Of a DNA stretch of 58,545 nucleotides, positions 43,099-51,085 are shown piece by piece; the stretch's first letter is position 1; every line of letters starts with the position of its first letter. The notes below the pieces were generated by a model that made no database searches, was not told the origin of the DNA, and worked only from the letters and a program-made list of their open reading frames with translations. Source of the DNA: Mycolicibacterium hodleri (GTDB lineage: Bacteria; Actinomycetota; Actinomycetes; Mycobacteriales; Mycobacteriaceae); assembly GCF_006439015.1 (NCBI RefSeq), contig NZ_RCZG01000021.1, positions 985 to 59,529 on the forward strand, in the 5' to 3' direction. The position numbers were made by a program, and so were the translations under genes.

Positions 43099-43767
43099 AT
43101 GAGCACACTGCATAAGGTCAAGGCCTACTTCGGTATGGCACCGATGGACGATTTCGACGACGAGTACTACGACGACGAAGATCGCTCGTCGCGCAGTGCT
43201 TACCCCCGCCGTCCCCGCGAGGACCGCTTCGAGGACGAGGGCTATGCCCGAGTCGGCGAGGGCCGCGGCTACGACGATCGAATGGATCGTCCCGGTGGAC
43301 GCGAGTTCGAGCGTGAAATGGCCGGAGCCCCAGCGGGTTACCGCGGCGGCTACCTGGATGAGCCCACCTTTCGCGGTGCCAGGCGGGAGTTCGAGCGTCC
43401 GCGCTTCAACACGTTGCGCGGCGCCACCCACGGCGCCGTGGCGATGGAGCCGCGCCGCATGGCCGAGCTATTCGAGGCGGGCAGCCCGTTGGCGAAGATC
43501 ACCACCCTGCGTCCGAAGGACTACAGCGAGGCCCGCACCATCGGCGAGCGCTTCCGCGACGGCACCCCGGTGATCATGGACTTGGTCTCGATGGACAACG
43601 CCGACGCGAAGCGGCTCGTCGACTTCGCCGCAGGATTGGCGTTCGCGCTCCGCGGGTCGTTCGACAAGGTCGCGACGAAGGTATTCCTCCTGTCGCCGGC
43701 GGACGTCGACGTCACCGCGGACGAGCGCAAGCGAATCGCCGAGGCTGGCTTCTACGCCCATCAGTGA
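43099..43767 (+). CDS. sepF: Cell division protein SepF
   Basis: Membrane-anchoring partner of FtsZ, 222 residues. It starts with an amphipathic helix (MSTLHKVKAYFGM) that binds membrane. A long disordered Asp/Arg/Tyr-rich linker (about 18-115) follows, then the globular SepF domain (LAKITTLRPKDYSEARTIGE, then VIMDLVSMDNADAKRLVDFA and FALRGSFDKVATKVFLLSP). In actinobacteria lacking FtsA and ZipA it is the essential FtsZ membrane tether. It lies 64 bp after yggS. Confidence 0.95.
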   Translation: MSTLHKVKAYFGMAPMDDFDDEYYDDEDRSSRSAYPRRPREDRFEDEGYARVGEGRGYDDRMDRPGGREFEREMAGAPAGYRGGYLDEPTFRGARREFERPRFNTLRGATHGAVAMEPRRMAELFEAGSPLAKITTLRPKDYSEARTIGERFRDGTPVIMDLVSMDNADAKRLVDFAAGLAFALRGSFDKVATKVFLLSPADVDVTADERKRIAEAGFYAHQ

Positions 43768-43877
43768 CCACCCGGTGGTGCGCTTGACGACGGGTAGGCT
43801 GACGGTGAATCGAGTCCCGTCCGACTCGCATCCCAGCTCTACCCACTGTCACCACCGCCTGGAGTGAGGTCGCCCAG

Positions 43878-44162
43878 TTGTCGCTGTTCTTTTCGATCCT
43901 GGGCTTCGTACTGTTCGCCTTCTGGCTTCTGCTGATCGCACGGGTGGTCGTCGAATTCGTCCGATCCTTCAGCCGAGACTGGCGCCCACGAGGCTTCATG
44001 GTCGTGGTCCTGGAAGTCATCATGACGGTGACCGATCCGCCCGTGAAATTGTTGCGGCGCATCATTCCGCAGCTCACGATAGGTGCGGTGCGCTTCGACC
44101 TGTCGATAATGGTGCTTCTGCTCGCAGCGTTCATCGGTATGGAGTTGGCATGGAGTCAGTAG
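43878..44162 (+). CDS. YggT family membrane protein
   Basis: A 94-residue protein with two membrane helices (FFSILGFVLFAFWLLLIARVV and FDLSIMVLLLAAFIGMELAW) joined by a conserved loop (RDWRPRGF, then TDPPVKLLRRIIPQLTIG), equivalent to Rv2146c. The TTG start at 43878 gives the length expected for the family. YggT proteins are linked to osmotic tolerance and to division-site organisation, but the mechanism is unknown. It lies between sepF and wag31, as in most actinobacteria. Confidence 0.9.
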   Translation: MSLFFSILGFVLFAFWLLLIARVVVEFVRSFSRDWRPRGFMVVVLEVIMTVTDPPVKLLRRIIPQLTIGAVRFDLSIMVLLLAAFIGMELAWSQ

Positions 44163-44346
44163 TGTCGCGGTAGCGAGAGCGGATGTGCTCGGGAAGTCGT
44201 CGCCTCGTCGTACTGTGAAATTCGCTCTTATTTCTGGACCTCATATGCAACCGCCGGGTCTACTGTGACAGGATGGGCGCCAGTTACTTCCAGCATGGCT
44301 TAATACTTGACACCGGTTGACGGTCCAGACCTCAAGGGGGCAGACA
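44163..44346 (+). promoter_or_regulatory. wag31 upstream region
   Basis: 184 bp without a gene. TACTGTGA occurs twice 50 bp apart (44211-44218 in GTACTGTGAAATT, 44261-44268 in CTACTGTGACAGG). TTGACA is at 44307 and a second TTGAC ten bases later, and AAGGGGG precedes the ATG. These suggest a promoter of its own with a repeated operator-like element. No -10 could be assigned with confidence. Confidence 0.35.
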
Positions 44347-45186
44347 ATGCCGCTTACACCAGCCGACGTCCATAACGTCGCGTTCAGCAAGCCGCCCATT
44401 GGCAAGCGCGGCTACAACGAGGACGAAGTGGACGCGTTCCTCGACCTGGTTGAGAATGAGCTGACCCGCCTCATCGAGGAGAACGCCGACCTTCGTCAGC
44501 GCGTCTCCGAGCTGGACCAGGACCTCTCGAGTGCGCGGTCCGGCAGCGGCCTGCAAGCGACCCAGTCAATCCCGCAGTATCAGCAACCGGAGCCCGAGCC
44601 GGAGCCAGAGCCAGAGCCGGAGCCCGTCGCAGCCCAGCAGCCGGTTTACGAGGCACCGTCTCAGCCGGCCGCCGCTCCGGCCAGCGAGGAGTCGCACATC
44701 AGGGCGGCGAAGATCCTCGGCCTCGCGCAGGACACCGCGGACCGCCTCACCGGCACCGCGAAGGCGGAGTCGGACAAGATGCTCGCGGATGCTCGCGCAC
44801 AGGCCGACGCCATGGTCAACGATGCGCGCCAGAGCGCGGAGACCACGGTTGCCGAGGCCAAGGCACGCGCCGACGCCATGCTCTCTGATGCCCAGACACG
44901 ATCTGAGACGCAGTTGCGCCAAGCGCAGGACAAGGCCGACGCACTCCAAGCCGACGCCGAGCGCAAGCACTCAGAGATCATGGGCACCATCAACCAGCAG
45001 CGCACCGTGCTCGAAGGCCGCCTCGAACAGTTGCGCACCTTCGAACGCGAATACCGCACGCGGCTCAAGACGTACCTGGAGTCGCAGCTCGAAGAGCTGG
45101 GCCAGCGCGGCTCGGCGGCACCGGTTGACTCGACGGCCAACAATGACGGCGGCGGTTTCAACCAATTCAACCGAGGAAACAACTGA
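44347..45186 (+). CDS. wag31: Polar growth scaffold Wag31 (DivIVA)
   Basis: DivIVA homologue that marks the cell poles and recruits the wall-elongation machinery. It has 279 residues, somewhat longer than the 260 I recall in M. tuberculosis. The N-terminal membrane-binding domain has TPADVHNVAFSKPPIGKRGY, then NEDEVDAFLDLVENEL. A linker with a QATQ threonine, corresponding to the PknA/PknB phosphosite, precedes six Glu-Pro repeats (44590-44625). A long coiled coil from about 115 to 255 follows, and an Asn/Gly-rich tail (DGGGFNQFNRGNN). AAGGGGG precedes the ATG. Confidence 0.96.
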   Translation: MPLTPADVHNVAFSKPPIGKRGYNEDEVDAFLDLVENELTRLIEENADLRQRVSELDQDLSSARSGSGLQATQSIPQYQQPEPEPEPEPEPEPVAAQQPVYEAPSQPAAAPASEESHIRAAKILGLAQDTADRLTGTAKAESDKMLADARAQADAMVNDARQSAETTVAEAKARADAMLSDAQTRSETQLRQAQDKADALQADAERKHSEIMGTINQQRTVLEGRLEQLRTFEREYRTRLKTYLESQLEELGQRGSAAPVDSTANNDGGGFNQFNRGNN

Positions 45187-45197
45187 TCGGCTGATTG

Positions 45198-45569
45198 ATG
45201 TTGATCGTTGCGTTGGTCCTAGCCGTCATCGGCCTTGCGGCCTTGGTCACCGCTGTCGTCACCAGCAATGAACTGATCGCTTGGGTGTGCATCGGCGCCA
45301 GCGTGATTGGCGTCGTGCTCTTGATCGTCGACGCGCTCCGGGAACGCTCCCGAGGCGGGGACGCCGACACCGACGTCGAGGACCGTGACGATCAGACCAC
45401 GGTCACGCCTGCGGTCACGGAGTCCCAAGTGACCGAGGACTACCCGGAGGAACCCGTCGAGGACCAACCGGTCGAGGCCGCCGACGATGCGGAGACGGCT
45501 CGCGTCGGCACTGAATCGGCGCGCACCGGATCGCCTGATGACGGTGGCTCAGAACCCAAGCGCGACTGA
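45198..45569 (+). CDS. Small membrane protein (Rv2144c-like)
   Basis: A 123-residue protein with two N-terminal membrane helices (LIVALVLAVIGLAALVTAVV and AWVCIGASVIGVVLLIVDAL). They are followed by an acidic, probably disordered cytoplasmic tail rich in Asp, Glu and Thr. It matches Rv2144c. It starts 11 bases after the wag31 stop, so it is co-transcribed with that gene. ATG 45198 is preceded by a TTG codon that could also serve. Function unknown; a possible link to polar growth comes from position only. Confidence 0.82.
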   Translation: MLIVALVLAVIGLAALVTAVVTSNELIAWVCIGASVIGVVLLIVDALRERSRGGDADTDVEDRDDQTTVTPAVTESQVTEDYPEEPVEDQPVEAADDAETARVGTESARTGSPDDGGSEPKRD

Positions 45570-45582
45570 CATTTCCGCGCTT
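45558..45582. terminator. Inverted repeat at convergent gene ends
   Basis: AAGCGCG (45558-45564) pairs perfectly with CGCGCTT (45576-45582) around an 11-base loop, spanning the stop codons of the convergent genes. The A/T bases at the stem ends give short U tracts in both directions, so it may be a bidirectional terminator. Confidence 0.45.
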
Positions 45583-46181
45583 TACGCCTGCGAACGCTCC
45601 GACCACTGCGCCTTGGCGAACTCGGCGGTGAGACCGTGCCACCGCGCGTATCCCCGCAGCAGGAAGTGACCCGCTCCCGGGAATTCCACCCACTCCGCGT
45701 CCACGCCGCGGGACGCGGCGCGCAACGTCTGGATCCGGGACGCCGCGGGATCGGTCCAGGTGTCCGCGCTCCCGTGCAGGGTCAGCAGCCGGCATCCCGG
45801 CGGGATCAGGTCACCGTCGTCGTCCGGCCACCAGGGGGCTAGCGCCGCCACGGCCGCGACGCCTCCCTCCGCGGCGAGGTGTGCTGCGACACGCCCACCC
45901 ATGGAGTGCCCGACCACGACGATCAGACCGTCGTCAACCACGCCGCGCATCTCGTCCAGCGCGATTCGGGCGTCTCTTAGCGCGTCGAGCGACCGCGGGT
46001 TCCAGCCCCTGAGCCGGTACTGCACCCGTCGGACCTCAACCCCGGCTCCGACCCTGCGGCGCAACGACCGAGCCAGCAGTTCGATGCGGAGGTTGGCCAG
46101 CTGCCAGGGCCGCGATGGCGCCTCACTCTTGGGCCGTCCACCGGGGAGCACCAGGACGCCCGCCTTGACATTCGAAGTCAC
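45582..46181 (-). CDS. Alpha/beta hydrolase (dienelactone hydrolase-like)
   Basis: A 199-residue alpha/beta hydrolase. The nucleophile elbow is VVVGHSMGGRVAAHLA near residue 99. The acid is probably Asp in LHGSADTWTDP near residue 150, and the histidine is in FPGAGHFLLRG near residue 183. I chose the GTG at 46181 (VTSNVKAGVLVLPGG); longer in-frame starts overlap the divergent gene and encode Arg-rich sequence. The substrate is unknown. It is divergent from the SRPBCC/epimerase gene, with 68 bp between them for both promoters. Confidence 0.82.
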   Translation of the reverse strand: MTSNVKAGVLVLPGGRPKSEAPSRPWQLANLRIELLARSLRRRVGAGVEVRRVQYRLRGWNPRSLDALRDARIALDEMRGVVDDGLIVVVGHSMGGRVAAHLAAEGGVAAVAALAPWWPDDDGDLIPPGCRLLTLHGSADTWTDPAASRIQTLRAASRGVDAEWVEFPGAGHFLLRGYARWHGLTAEFAKAQWSERSQA

Positions 46182-46249
46182 CCTCGGGATTCGGAGCCGT
46201 ACCCTCGTCGGTTGGCCGGATTCGCCATCCGTCGAAGTAGGGGCTACGA

Positions 46250-47617
46250 ATGGAGATCGTGGGAATCGAGTACGAGAGCGTCGTCGACCATCCGCTGGAC
46301 GAAGTGTTCGCCTGGCATACCCGCCCTGGCGCCATGCCCCGGCTGGTTCCGCCGTGGCAGCCGATGAAGGTCGTCGCCGAGACGACGTCGTTGGCCGACG
46401 GCCAAGCCGTGCTCGGACTCCCCGCCGGCCTGCGCTGGGTCGCGCAACACGACGGCGCCGACTACGACCCGCCACACCGCTTCGTCGACGAGCTCTCGTC
46501 GGACGGCTTCAGATCGTGGCCCCCCCGAATCATCGGGACGTGGCGCCACACCCACTCCTTCAGCGCCGAGGGCCCCGACGCCACCCGCGTCCACGATCGC
46601 GTCGAGGCGCCGGTGCCCGCCGCCGCCCTCAGGTCGACCTTCGTCTACCGCCACCGTCAGCTGGCGGACGATCTCGCCGCGCACCGCGACGCCGCCGAGG
46701 CGGGTCTGCAGCCGCTGACCATCGCGGTGACGGGATCGTCAGGTCTCGTCGGCTCGGCACTGACGGCGCTGTTCACCACCGGTGGTCACCGGGTGATCCG
46801 CCTGGTCAGGGACGTTGCGAACGGCCCCGACGAACGGAGGTGGAGTCCCGATGACCCCGCCTCCGATCTGTTGGATGGAGTCGACGCCGTCGTGCACTTG
46901 GCGGGCACGTCGATCGCCGGCCGGTTCACCGACGCTCATCGCGCGGCGATCCGCGACAGCCGCATCGAGCCGACGCGGAAGCTCGCAGAGGTCGCAGCCC
47001 ACGGCACGGATGGCCCGCGGACGTTCGTGACCGCCTCGGCGATCGGCTACTACGGCTACGACCGCGGTGATGAGGTCCTCGACGAGGACGGTTCGCGAGG
47101 CGACGGATTTCTCGCCGACGTGGTCGCCGAGTGGGAGGCCGCCGCCGCGCCTGCGATGGATGCCGGGCTCCGCGTCGTCGCGGTCCGCACCGGAATCGTG
47201 CAGGCGGCCCGTGGCGGCACGCTCAAACTCCTGCGTCCGCTGTTCGCCGCGGGGTTGGGCGGACGGCTCGGCAGCGGGGAGCAGTGGCTGTCCTGGATCG
47301 GCATCGACGACCTCATCGACGTCTACTACCGGGCGCTGTATGACGACCGTCTCACCGGGCCCGTCAATGCGGTGGCACCCAACCCGGTGCGAAACGTCGA
47401 CTACACCAAGGCGCTCGCGCACACCATGCACCGGCCCGCGCTGGTGCCCGTACCCGCGTTCGGTCCACGGCTACTGCTCGGCAGCCAGGGCGCACGCGAA
47501 CTCGCCGAAGCCGACCAGCGCGTGAGCCCGGCCAAGCTGCAGGCGGTCGGGCATCGATTCCGTCAGCCGGTGATCGGGCAGGCTCTCGGTCACCAATTGG
47601 GACACGCTCAGCCCTGA
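46250..47617 (+). CDS. SRPBCC domain fused to TIGR01777 NAD(P)-binding epimerase
   Basis: A 455-residue two-domain protein. Residues 1-155 look like a START/SRPBCC ligand-binding domain (EYESVVDHPLDEVFAWHTRP). From about residue 160 there is an extended SDR of the TIGR01777/SDR39U1 family, with TIAVTGSSGLVGSALTALF as dinucleotide loop. VVHLAGTSIAGRFTDAHR, TASAIGYYGYDRGDEVL, RTGIVQAARGGTLKLL and QWLSWIGIDDLI are the other family motifs. The fusion occurs across actinobacteria. The substrate is unknown; a cavity domain beside a reductase suggests a lipid-like substrate. Its end overlaps the convergent gene by 10 bp. Confidence 0.87.
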   Translation: MEIVGIEYESVVDHPLDEVFAWHTRPGAMPRLVPPWQPMKVVAETTSLADGQAVLGLPAGLRWVAQHDGADYDPPHRFVDELSSDGFRSWPPRIIGTWRHTHSFSAEGPDATRVHDRVEAPVPAAALRSTFVYRHRQLADDLAAHRDAAEAGLQPLTIAVTGSSGLVGSALTALFTTGGHRVIRLVRDVANGPDERRWSPDDPASDLLDGVDAVVHLAGTSIAGRFTDAHRAAIRDSRIEPTRKLAEVAAHGTDGPRTFVTASAIGYYGYDRGDEVLDEDGSRGDGFLADVVAEWEAAAAPAMDAGLRVVAVRTGIVQAARGGTLKLLRPLFAAGLGGRLGSGEQWLSWIGIDDLIDVYYRALYDDRLTGPVNAVAPNPVRNVDYTKALAHTMHRPALVPVPAFGPRLLLGSQGARELAEADQRVSPAKLQAVGHRFRQPVIGQALGHQLGHAQP

Positions 47618-48309
47618 GCCACCGTTTCGGTGAACGCCCGGACCAGTGCGTGCACCCGCTTGGTGGCGCCCTCCAGTTCCCGTTTGGTGGCGCTGCGCAG
47701 TTCGTCGGCGGTCTGCCCGAATTGGGCGATCTCGTCCCCGCCGCTGCCCTCCAGCCACACCTCGAGAAGCCGTTCGTCCACCTCGGGATGGAACTGGATG
47801 CCCATCGTCCGGCCCATGACGAAGGCCTGGGTGGCGTTACCGTTCCTGGCGATCTCGATCGCCCCGTCCGGGATAGTGAACCGGTCGAAGTGCCACTCGA
47901 ACCAAGGCCCACGGGGGACGAGGTCGCCGCGCGCGGAATCAAGCTCGTACCAGCCGATCTCGGGCGCAGGGGACCGAATGACCGAGCCGCCGAGCGCATG
48001 GGCGAGGAGTTGACCGCCGAAGCACACGCCCAGCATCGGCACACCCGCGGCGTGCGCGTCGCGGACCATCGCCGCCTCAGACGCCATCCACGCCAGCTCG
48101 TCGTTCACCCCCCAGCGAGATCCAAGAGGAACGACTACGTCGTAGTCCTGCGGGTCGGGGAGTGTCACGTCGAACGCCGGATCTGCGGCTTGGGCAGGGG
48201 TGACGACCTCGAATATCTCAACGTCGTAACCACATTCAGTGAATGCTTCACCGAGCATCGCCTCGGGAGCAGTCGGGTCGTTGTAGAGGAACAGCACCTT
48301 CTTCGCCAC
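47608..48309 (-). CDS. Class I glutamine amidotransferase-like protein
   Basis: A 233-residue stand-alone GATase1-type protein resembling the glutaminase part of GMP synthase. The nucleophile Cys96 is in MLGVCFGGQLLAHALGG, and the His174/Glu176 pair is in IQFHPEVDERLL. The N-terminus KVLFLYNDPTAPEAMLGEAF is the usual Rossmann start. Related proteins act on glutamyl-amide substrates or work with separate synthetases; the partner is not seen here. The GTG at 48309 is chosen because longer frames run into the next gene's upstream region. Confidence 0.85.
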   Translation of the reverse strand: MAKKVLFLYNDPTAPEAMLGEAFTECGYDVEIFEVVTPAQAADPAFDVTLPDPQDYDVVVPLGSRWGVNDELAWMASEAAMVRDAHAAGVPMLGVCFGGQLLAHALGGSVIRSPAPEIGWYELDSARGDLVPRGPWFEWHFDRFTIPDGAIEIARNGNATQAFVMGRTMGIQFHPEVDERLLEVWLEGSGGDEIAQFGQTADELRSATKRELEGATKRVHALVRAFTETVAQG

Positions 48310-48335
48310 CGCTAGAGGATACGGGGAATTGGCCT

Positions 48336-49568
48336 CTACTTGGCAGCTGGCGCGGGTGGGGCCCGGTCGGGGGCCATTTCGGCACCGATCCGGCGGAACA
48401 GCACTTCGGAGGTGTTCGAATAGTCGCCCTGATCGTTGAACGCCTCGGGTGCGAACGTCGCCGCCACCGCGATCGCGATCTTCTTCTCCGGCAGGTAGGC
48501 CTCCACGGCAGAGTAGCCGGCGAACATCGGATTCTGCAGCAGCCAGCCGCCGGAGATAACGATGCCGAGCCCGTAGGTATAGCCGTCGGTCATCGGAGCG
48601 CACGTGGGGCAGCCCGGCTGGGCCCGGGTCTTGCCCTCCAAGTTGGTGGACACCATCTTCTCGTATGACTCGCCGCTCAGCAGCTTGCCGGAGCCGATGC
48701 CCGCCGCCGTGGCCTCCAGGTCGAAGATGTTCGTCGTCTGGATGGCGCCGTGGGTGATCGTCCACGACGGGTTCCAATAGGTGCTCTCCTCGTAGAACGG
48801 AGTTTCACTGGGAATCCTGAGCGTCGAGCGGCGCTCCGAGGTAAAGGCGTGTAGCACCGGCGATGGAATTTCAGCGGTATCGGAGTTCGCCGTGTTGGTC
48901 AAGCCGAGGGGCCGTAAAACCATGTCCGACAACAGTTTCGCCATCGGTTCACCGGTGGCCTTCTCGAGTGCCAACCCGAGAAGCACGTAATTGGTGTGCG
49001 CGTAGTTCCAGTTGGTGCCCGGCGGGTAGAGCAGCGGTCGATTCACGGCGTAGTCGAGTAGTTCCTTGGTGCTCCACTGCCGGAACGGATCGGCGTACAG
49101 CGCCTCGTTCATCGCGGTGTTGCCGATGACGTAGTCGACGTAGCCCGAGGTCATCTGCGCGAGCTGACCCAGTGTGACCCGGTCCGAGTGCGGTGCCTCG
49201 GGCAGCCACGTCGAGAGCTTGTCGTCGAGGCTGATCTTCCCCTCGTCGACGAGGCGTAGCAGCAGGGTCGACACGTACGAAATCGCGACGGCGCCATTGC
49301 GGAAGTACATGTCCGTGGTGGCAGGAACTCCGGTCATGGACTCGCCGACGGCCCGAGTGACGATCTCCCTGCCGTCCTCGGTCACCCGGACGATGACGGA
49401 CCTCAGGTGGGATTGCTTCATCACGTCGTCGACGATCCGCATCACCGCGTCCGCCCGCTCGCCGTCGGCCTCGGAGGTGGACTTCTCCGGCGCCTGGGGC
49501 ACCGGCGCGCATCCGGTCAGCAGCAGTCCCGCGCAGGCCAGGACGCCAAGCGATCGACGGAAGGGCAT
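48336..49568 (-). CDS. Lipoprotein of the serine beta-lactamase fold, catalytic motifs lost
   Basis: A 410-residue lipoprotein: signal RRSLGVLACAGLLLTGC with lipobox LTGC, then a class C beta-lactamase/esterase-like domain. The place of the active-site SxxK (usually FRxGSxTK) reads FRNGAVAISYVS, so both Ser and Lys are replaced. The YxN motif place reads NYAHTNYVLLG (Asn to His), and the HTGG place reads MFAGYSAVEAYLPE. General fold markers such as SLDDKLSTWLPE, LAQMTSGY and LLYPPGTNWNYAHTN are kept. It is therefore probably a binding or structural pseudoenzyme. The ATG at 49568 is used; an ATG four codons earlier is possible. Confidence 0.85.
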   Translation of the reverse strand: MPFRRSLGVLACAGLLLTGCAPVPQAPEKSTSEADGERADAVMRIVDDVMKQSHLRSVIVRVTEDGREIVTRAVGESMTGVPATTDMYFRNGAVAISYVSTLLLRLVDEGKISLDDKLSTWLPEAPHSDRVTLGQLAQMTSGYVDYVIGNTAMNEALYADPFRQWSTKELLDYAVNRPLLYPPGTNWNYAHTNYVLLGLALEKATGEPMAKLLSDMVLRPLGLTNTANSDTAEIPSPVLHAFTSERRSTLRIPSETPFYEESTYWNPSWTITHGAIQTTNIFDLEATAAGIGSGKLLSGESYEKMVSTNLEGKTRAQPGCPTCAPMTDGYTYGLGIVISGGWLLQNPMFAGYSAVEAYLPEKKIAIAVAATFAPEAFNDQGDYSNTSEVLFRRIGAEMAPDRAPPAPAAK

Positions 49569-49629
49569 GGCCCAGAGCATCGCAGTCGAGGCGCGGGTCG
49601 GTGATCGATTCGTGGTAGACCGCACCGCG

Positions 49630-50340
49630 TCACTGCGACGGGATGTCGAGGAGCTGTTCGAAGAACCCTCCGAATCCGCGTTCCCGGTCGACGAGGTGGA
49701 CCTCGAGAATCCAATGGCAGTCCTGGCCCGCCGCGTCCAACCTCCGCATCGGGTTGGTGTTGCCGGACGCGATGTAGCTCTCCACCTTGTCGCCGTCGAC
49801 TCGCACGTGTGGGAATTCACCCACCAGGTGCCCCACGTGTTCGCCCACGTGGCCCCAGCCGGCGTCCGCGATCACTCCCGTGACGAAGGAGAACAGCTGC
49901 GCCCCGGTGATGTCGGGGTTGTCGGCGAAGTGGGCCCGCCCCGCTTCCCAGATCCGCGGGAGGTCCTCGGCGAGTCGATGTTTGGTCGGGTCGTCACCGA
50001 GCACGTAGGTCCTGCCGAAGTCGGCCTCCCACTCGGCGAAGATGGGACCGAAGTCGAGGAACAGGATGTCGTCGGCGGCCAATGTGCGATCGGGTGGGTT
50101 CTCGGCGTATGGCTCCATGGTGTTGGCGCCGGCGCGGACGATGCGCTTGTGCCAGAACTTCGTGGTTCCGAACATGTCCGCGGCCAGGTCGCGGATCTGG
50201 TCGCTCAGGCGACGTTCACTGACGCCAACTGCGATCAGTCCGCGGGCGACCACCTCGTCGAACAATCGGTGCGCCTTGAGTTCGGCGTCACGAAGCGATT
50301 CGACTCGGGTGCTCTCGGCGGTCGGCGTCATGACCGCCAT
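49630..50340 (-). CDS. M24 family metallopeptidase (Xaa-Pro aminopeptidase-like)
   Basis: A pita-bread-fold protein of about 236 residues lacking the N-terminal domain of full-length PepP. The metal-ligand pattern is present: two Asp in FLDFGPIFAEWEADFGRTY, His in GHVGEHVGHLVG, Glu in WILEVHLVDRERG and a final Glu in FGGFFEQLLD. These support a dinuclear metallohydrolase, but such short members can also act on non-peptide substrates. The start is MAVMTPTAES at 50340 or the ATG three codons later. It lies 79 bp from the two-component genes on the same strand. Confidence 0.85.
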   Translation of the reverse strand: MAVMTPTAESTRVESLRDAELKAHRLFDEVVARGLIAVGVSERRLSDQIRDLAADMFGTTKFWHKRIVRAGANTMEPYAENPPDRTLAADDILFLDFGPIFAEWEADFGRTYVLGDDPTKHRLAEDLPRIWEAGRAHFADNPDITGAQLFSFVTGVIADAGWGHVGEHVGHLVGEFPHVRVDGDKVESYIASGNTNPMRRLDAAGQDCHWILEVHLVDRERGFGGFFEQLLDIPSQ

Positions 50341-50419
50341 TGTTCCGCAGCGTGCTGTGGCGGCGCGTCTCGGTGGTGTTGCAGTGCCAGTCCACGAAGG
50401 AGCCAGAACCGCCACCCTT

Positions 50420-51085
50420 CTAGCGGTAGCGTCGTTCGGGGCGGCCCGCGCCGTACTGCAATCGCAGCTCCACTGCGCCGGTGTTCAGGTAGTGCTCCAG
50501 GTAGCGACGTGCACTGACCCGCGAGATACCCACCAGCTCAGCGCATTCGGCTGCTGAGACCTCGCCGGCGCCGCGGACGGCGTCAAGCACCAGCTGCCCC
50601 GTCACTGCGCCGAGTCCCTTTGGCAGCGCCTCCGGTTCTGCGGGGGGCTGAGCGCCAGGACTTCCGAAGAGGGAGTCGATGAGTGACTGGTCTGCTCCGG
50701 TCGCGGAGGTCAGTGCCTCGGCGCGGGCCGCGAACGCCTCGAGCTTGGCGCGAAGCTGGGGGAATTCGAACGGTTTGATGAGGTAGTCCGCGGCACCACC
50801 GTCCAGTGCACCGCTGACGGTATCGAGTTCGCGCGCGGCGGTGATCATGATGACGCCGATGCGGTCACCAGTGGAGCGCAAGCGTTGCAGCACTTCCAAG
50901 CCCGTCATGTCGGGGAGATAGACGTCGAGCAGGATGAGATCCGGCTCGAGCGCCGCCGCCATCTCGAGGGCTTCCGCTCCCGTGCGTGCGGCCGCGACCG
51001 TGGTGAAGCCCTCGACGCGGTCCACGAACTTGCGGTGGATCTCCGCGACCATGAAGTCGTCGTCGACGACCAACACGTCACGCAT
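50420..51085 (-). CDS. citB: CitB/DctR-type response regulator
   Basis: A 221-residue regulator with an N-terminal receiver domain: acidic pocket VVDDD (Asp8-Asp10), phosphoacceptor Asp54 in LLDVYLPDMTG, a conserved Thr in IMITAARE and Lys in LIKPFEFPQL. The C-terminal helix-turn-helix (VSAAECAELVGISRVSARRYL) is of the CitB/DcuR class. It overlaps the sensor gene by 8 nt and is predicted to control the divergent tctCBA operon, as CitB does in Corynebacterium glutamicum. A palindrome suited to binding is at 52717. Confidence 0.9.
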   Translation of the reverse strand: MRDVLVVDDDFMVAEIHRKFVDRVEGFTTVAAARTGAEALEMAAALEPDLILLDVYLPDMTGLEVLQRLRSTGDRIGVIMITAARELDTVSGALDGGAADYLIKPFEFPQLRAKLEAFAARAEALTSATGADQSLIDSLFGSPGAQPPAEPEALPKGLGAVTGQLVLDAVRGAGEVSAAECAELVGISRVSARRYLEHYLNTGAVELRLQYGAGRPERRYR

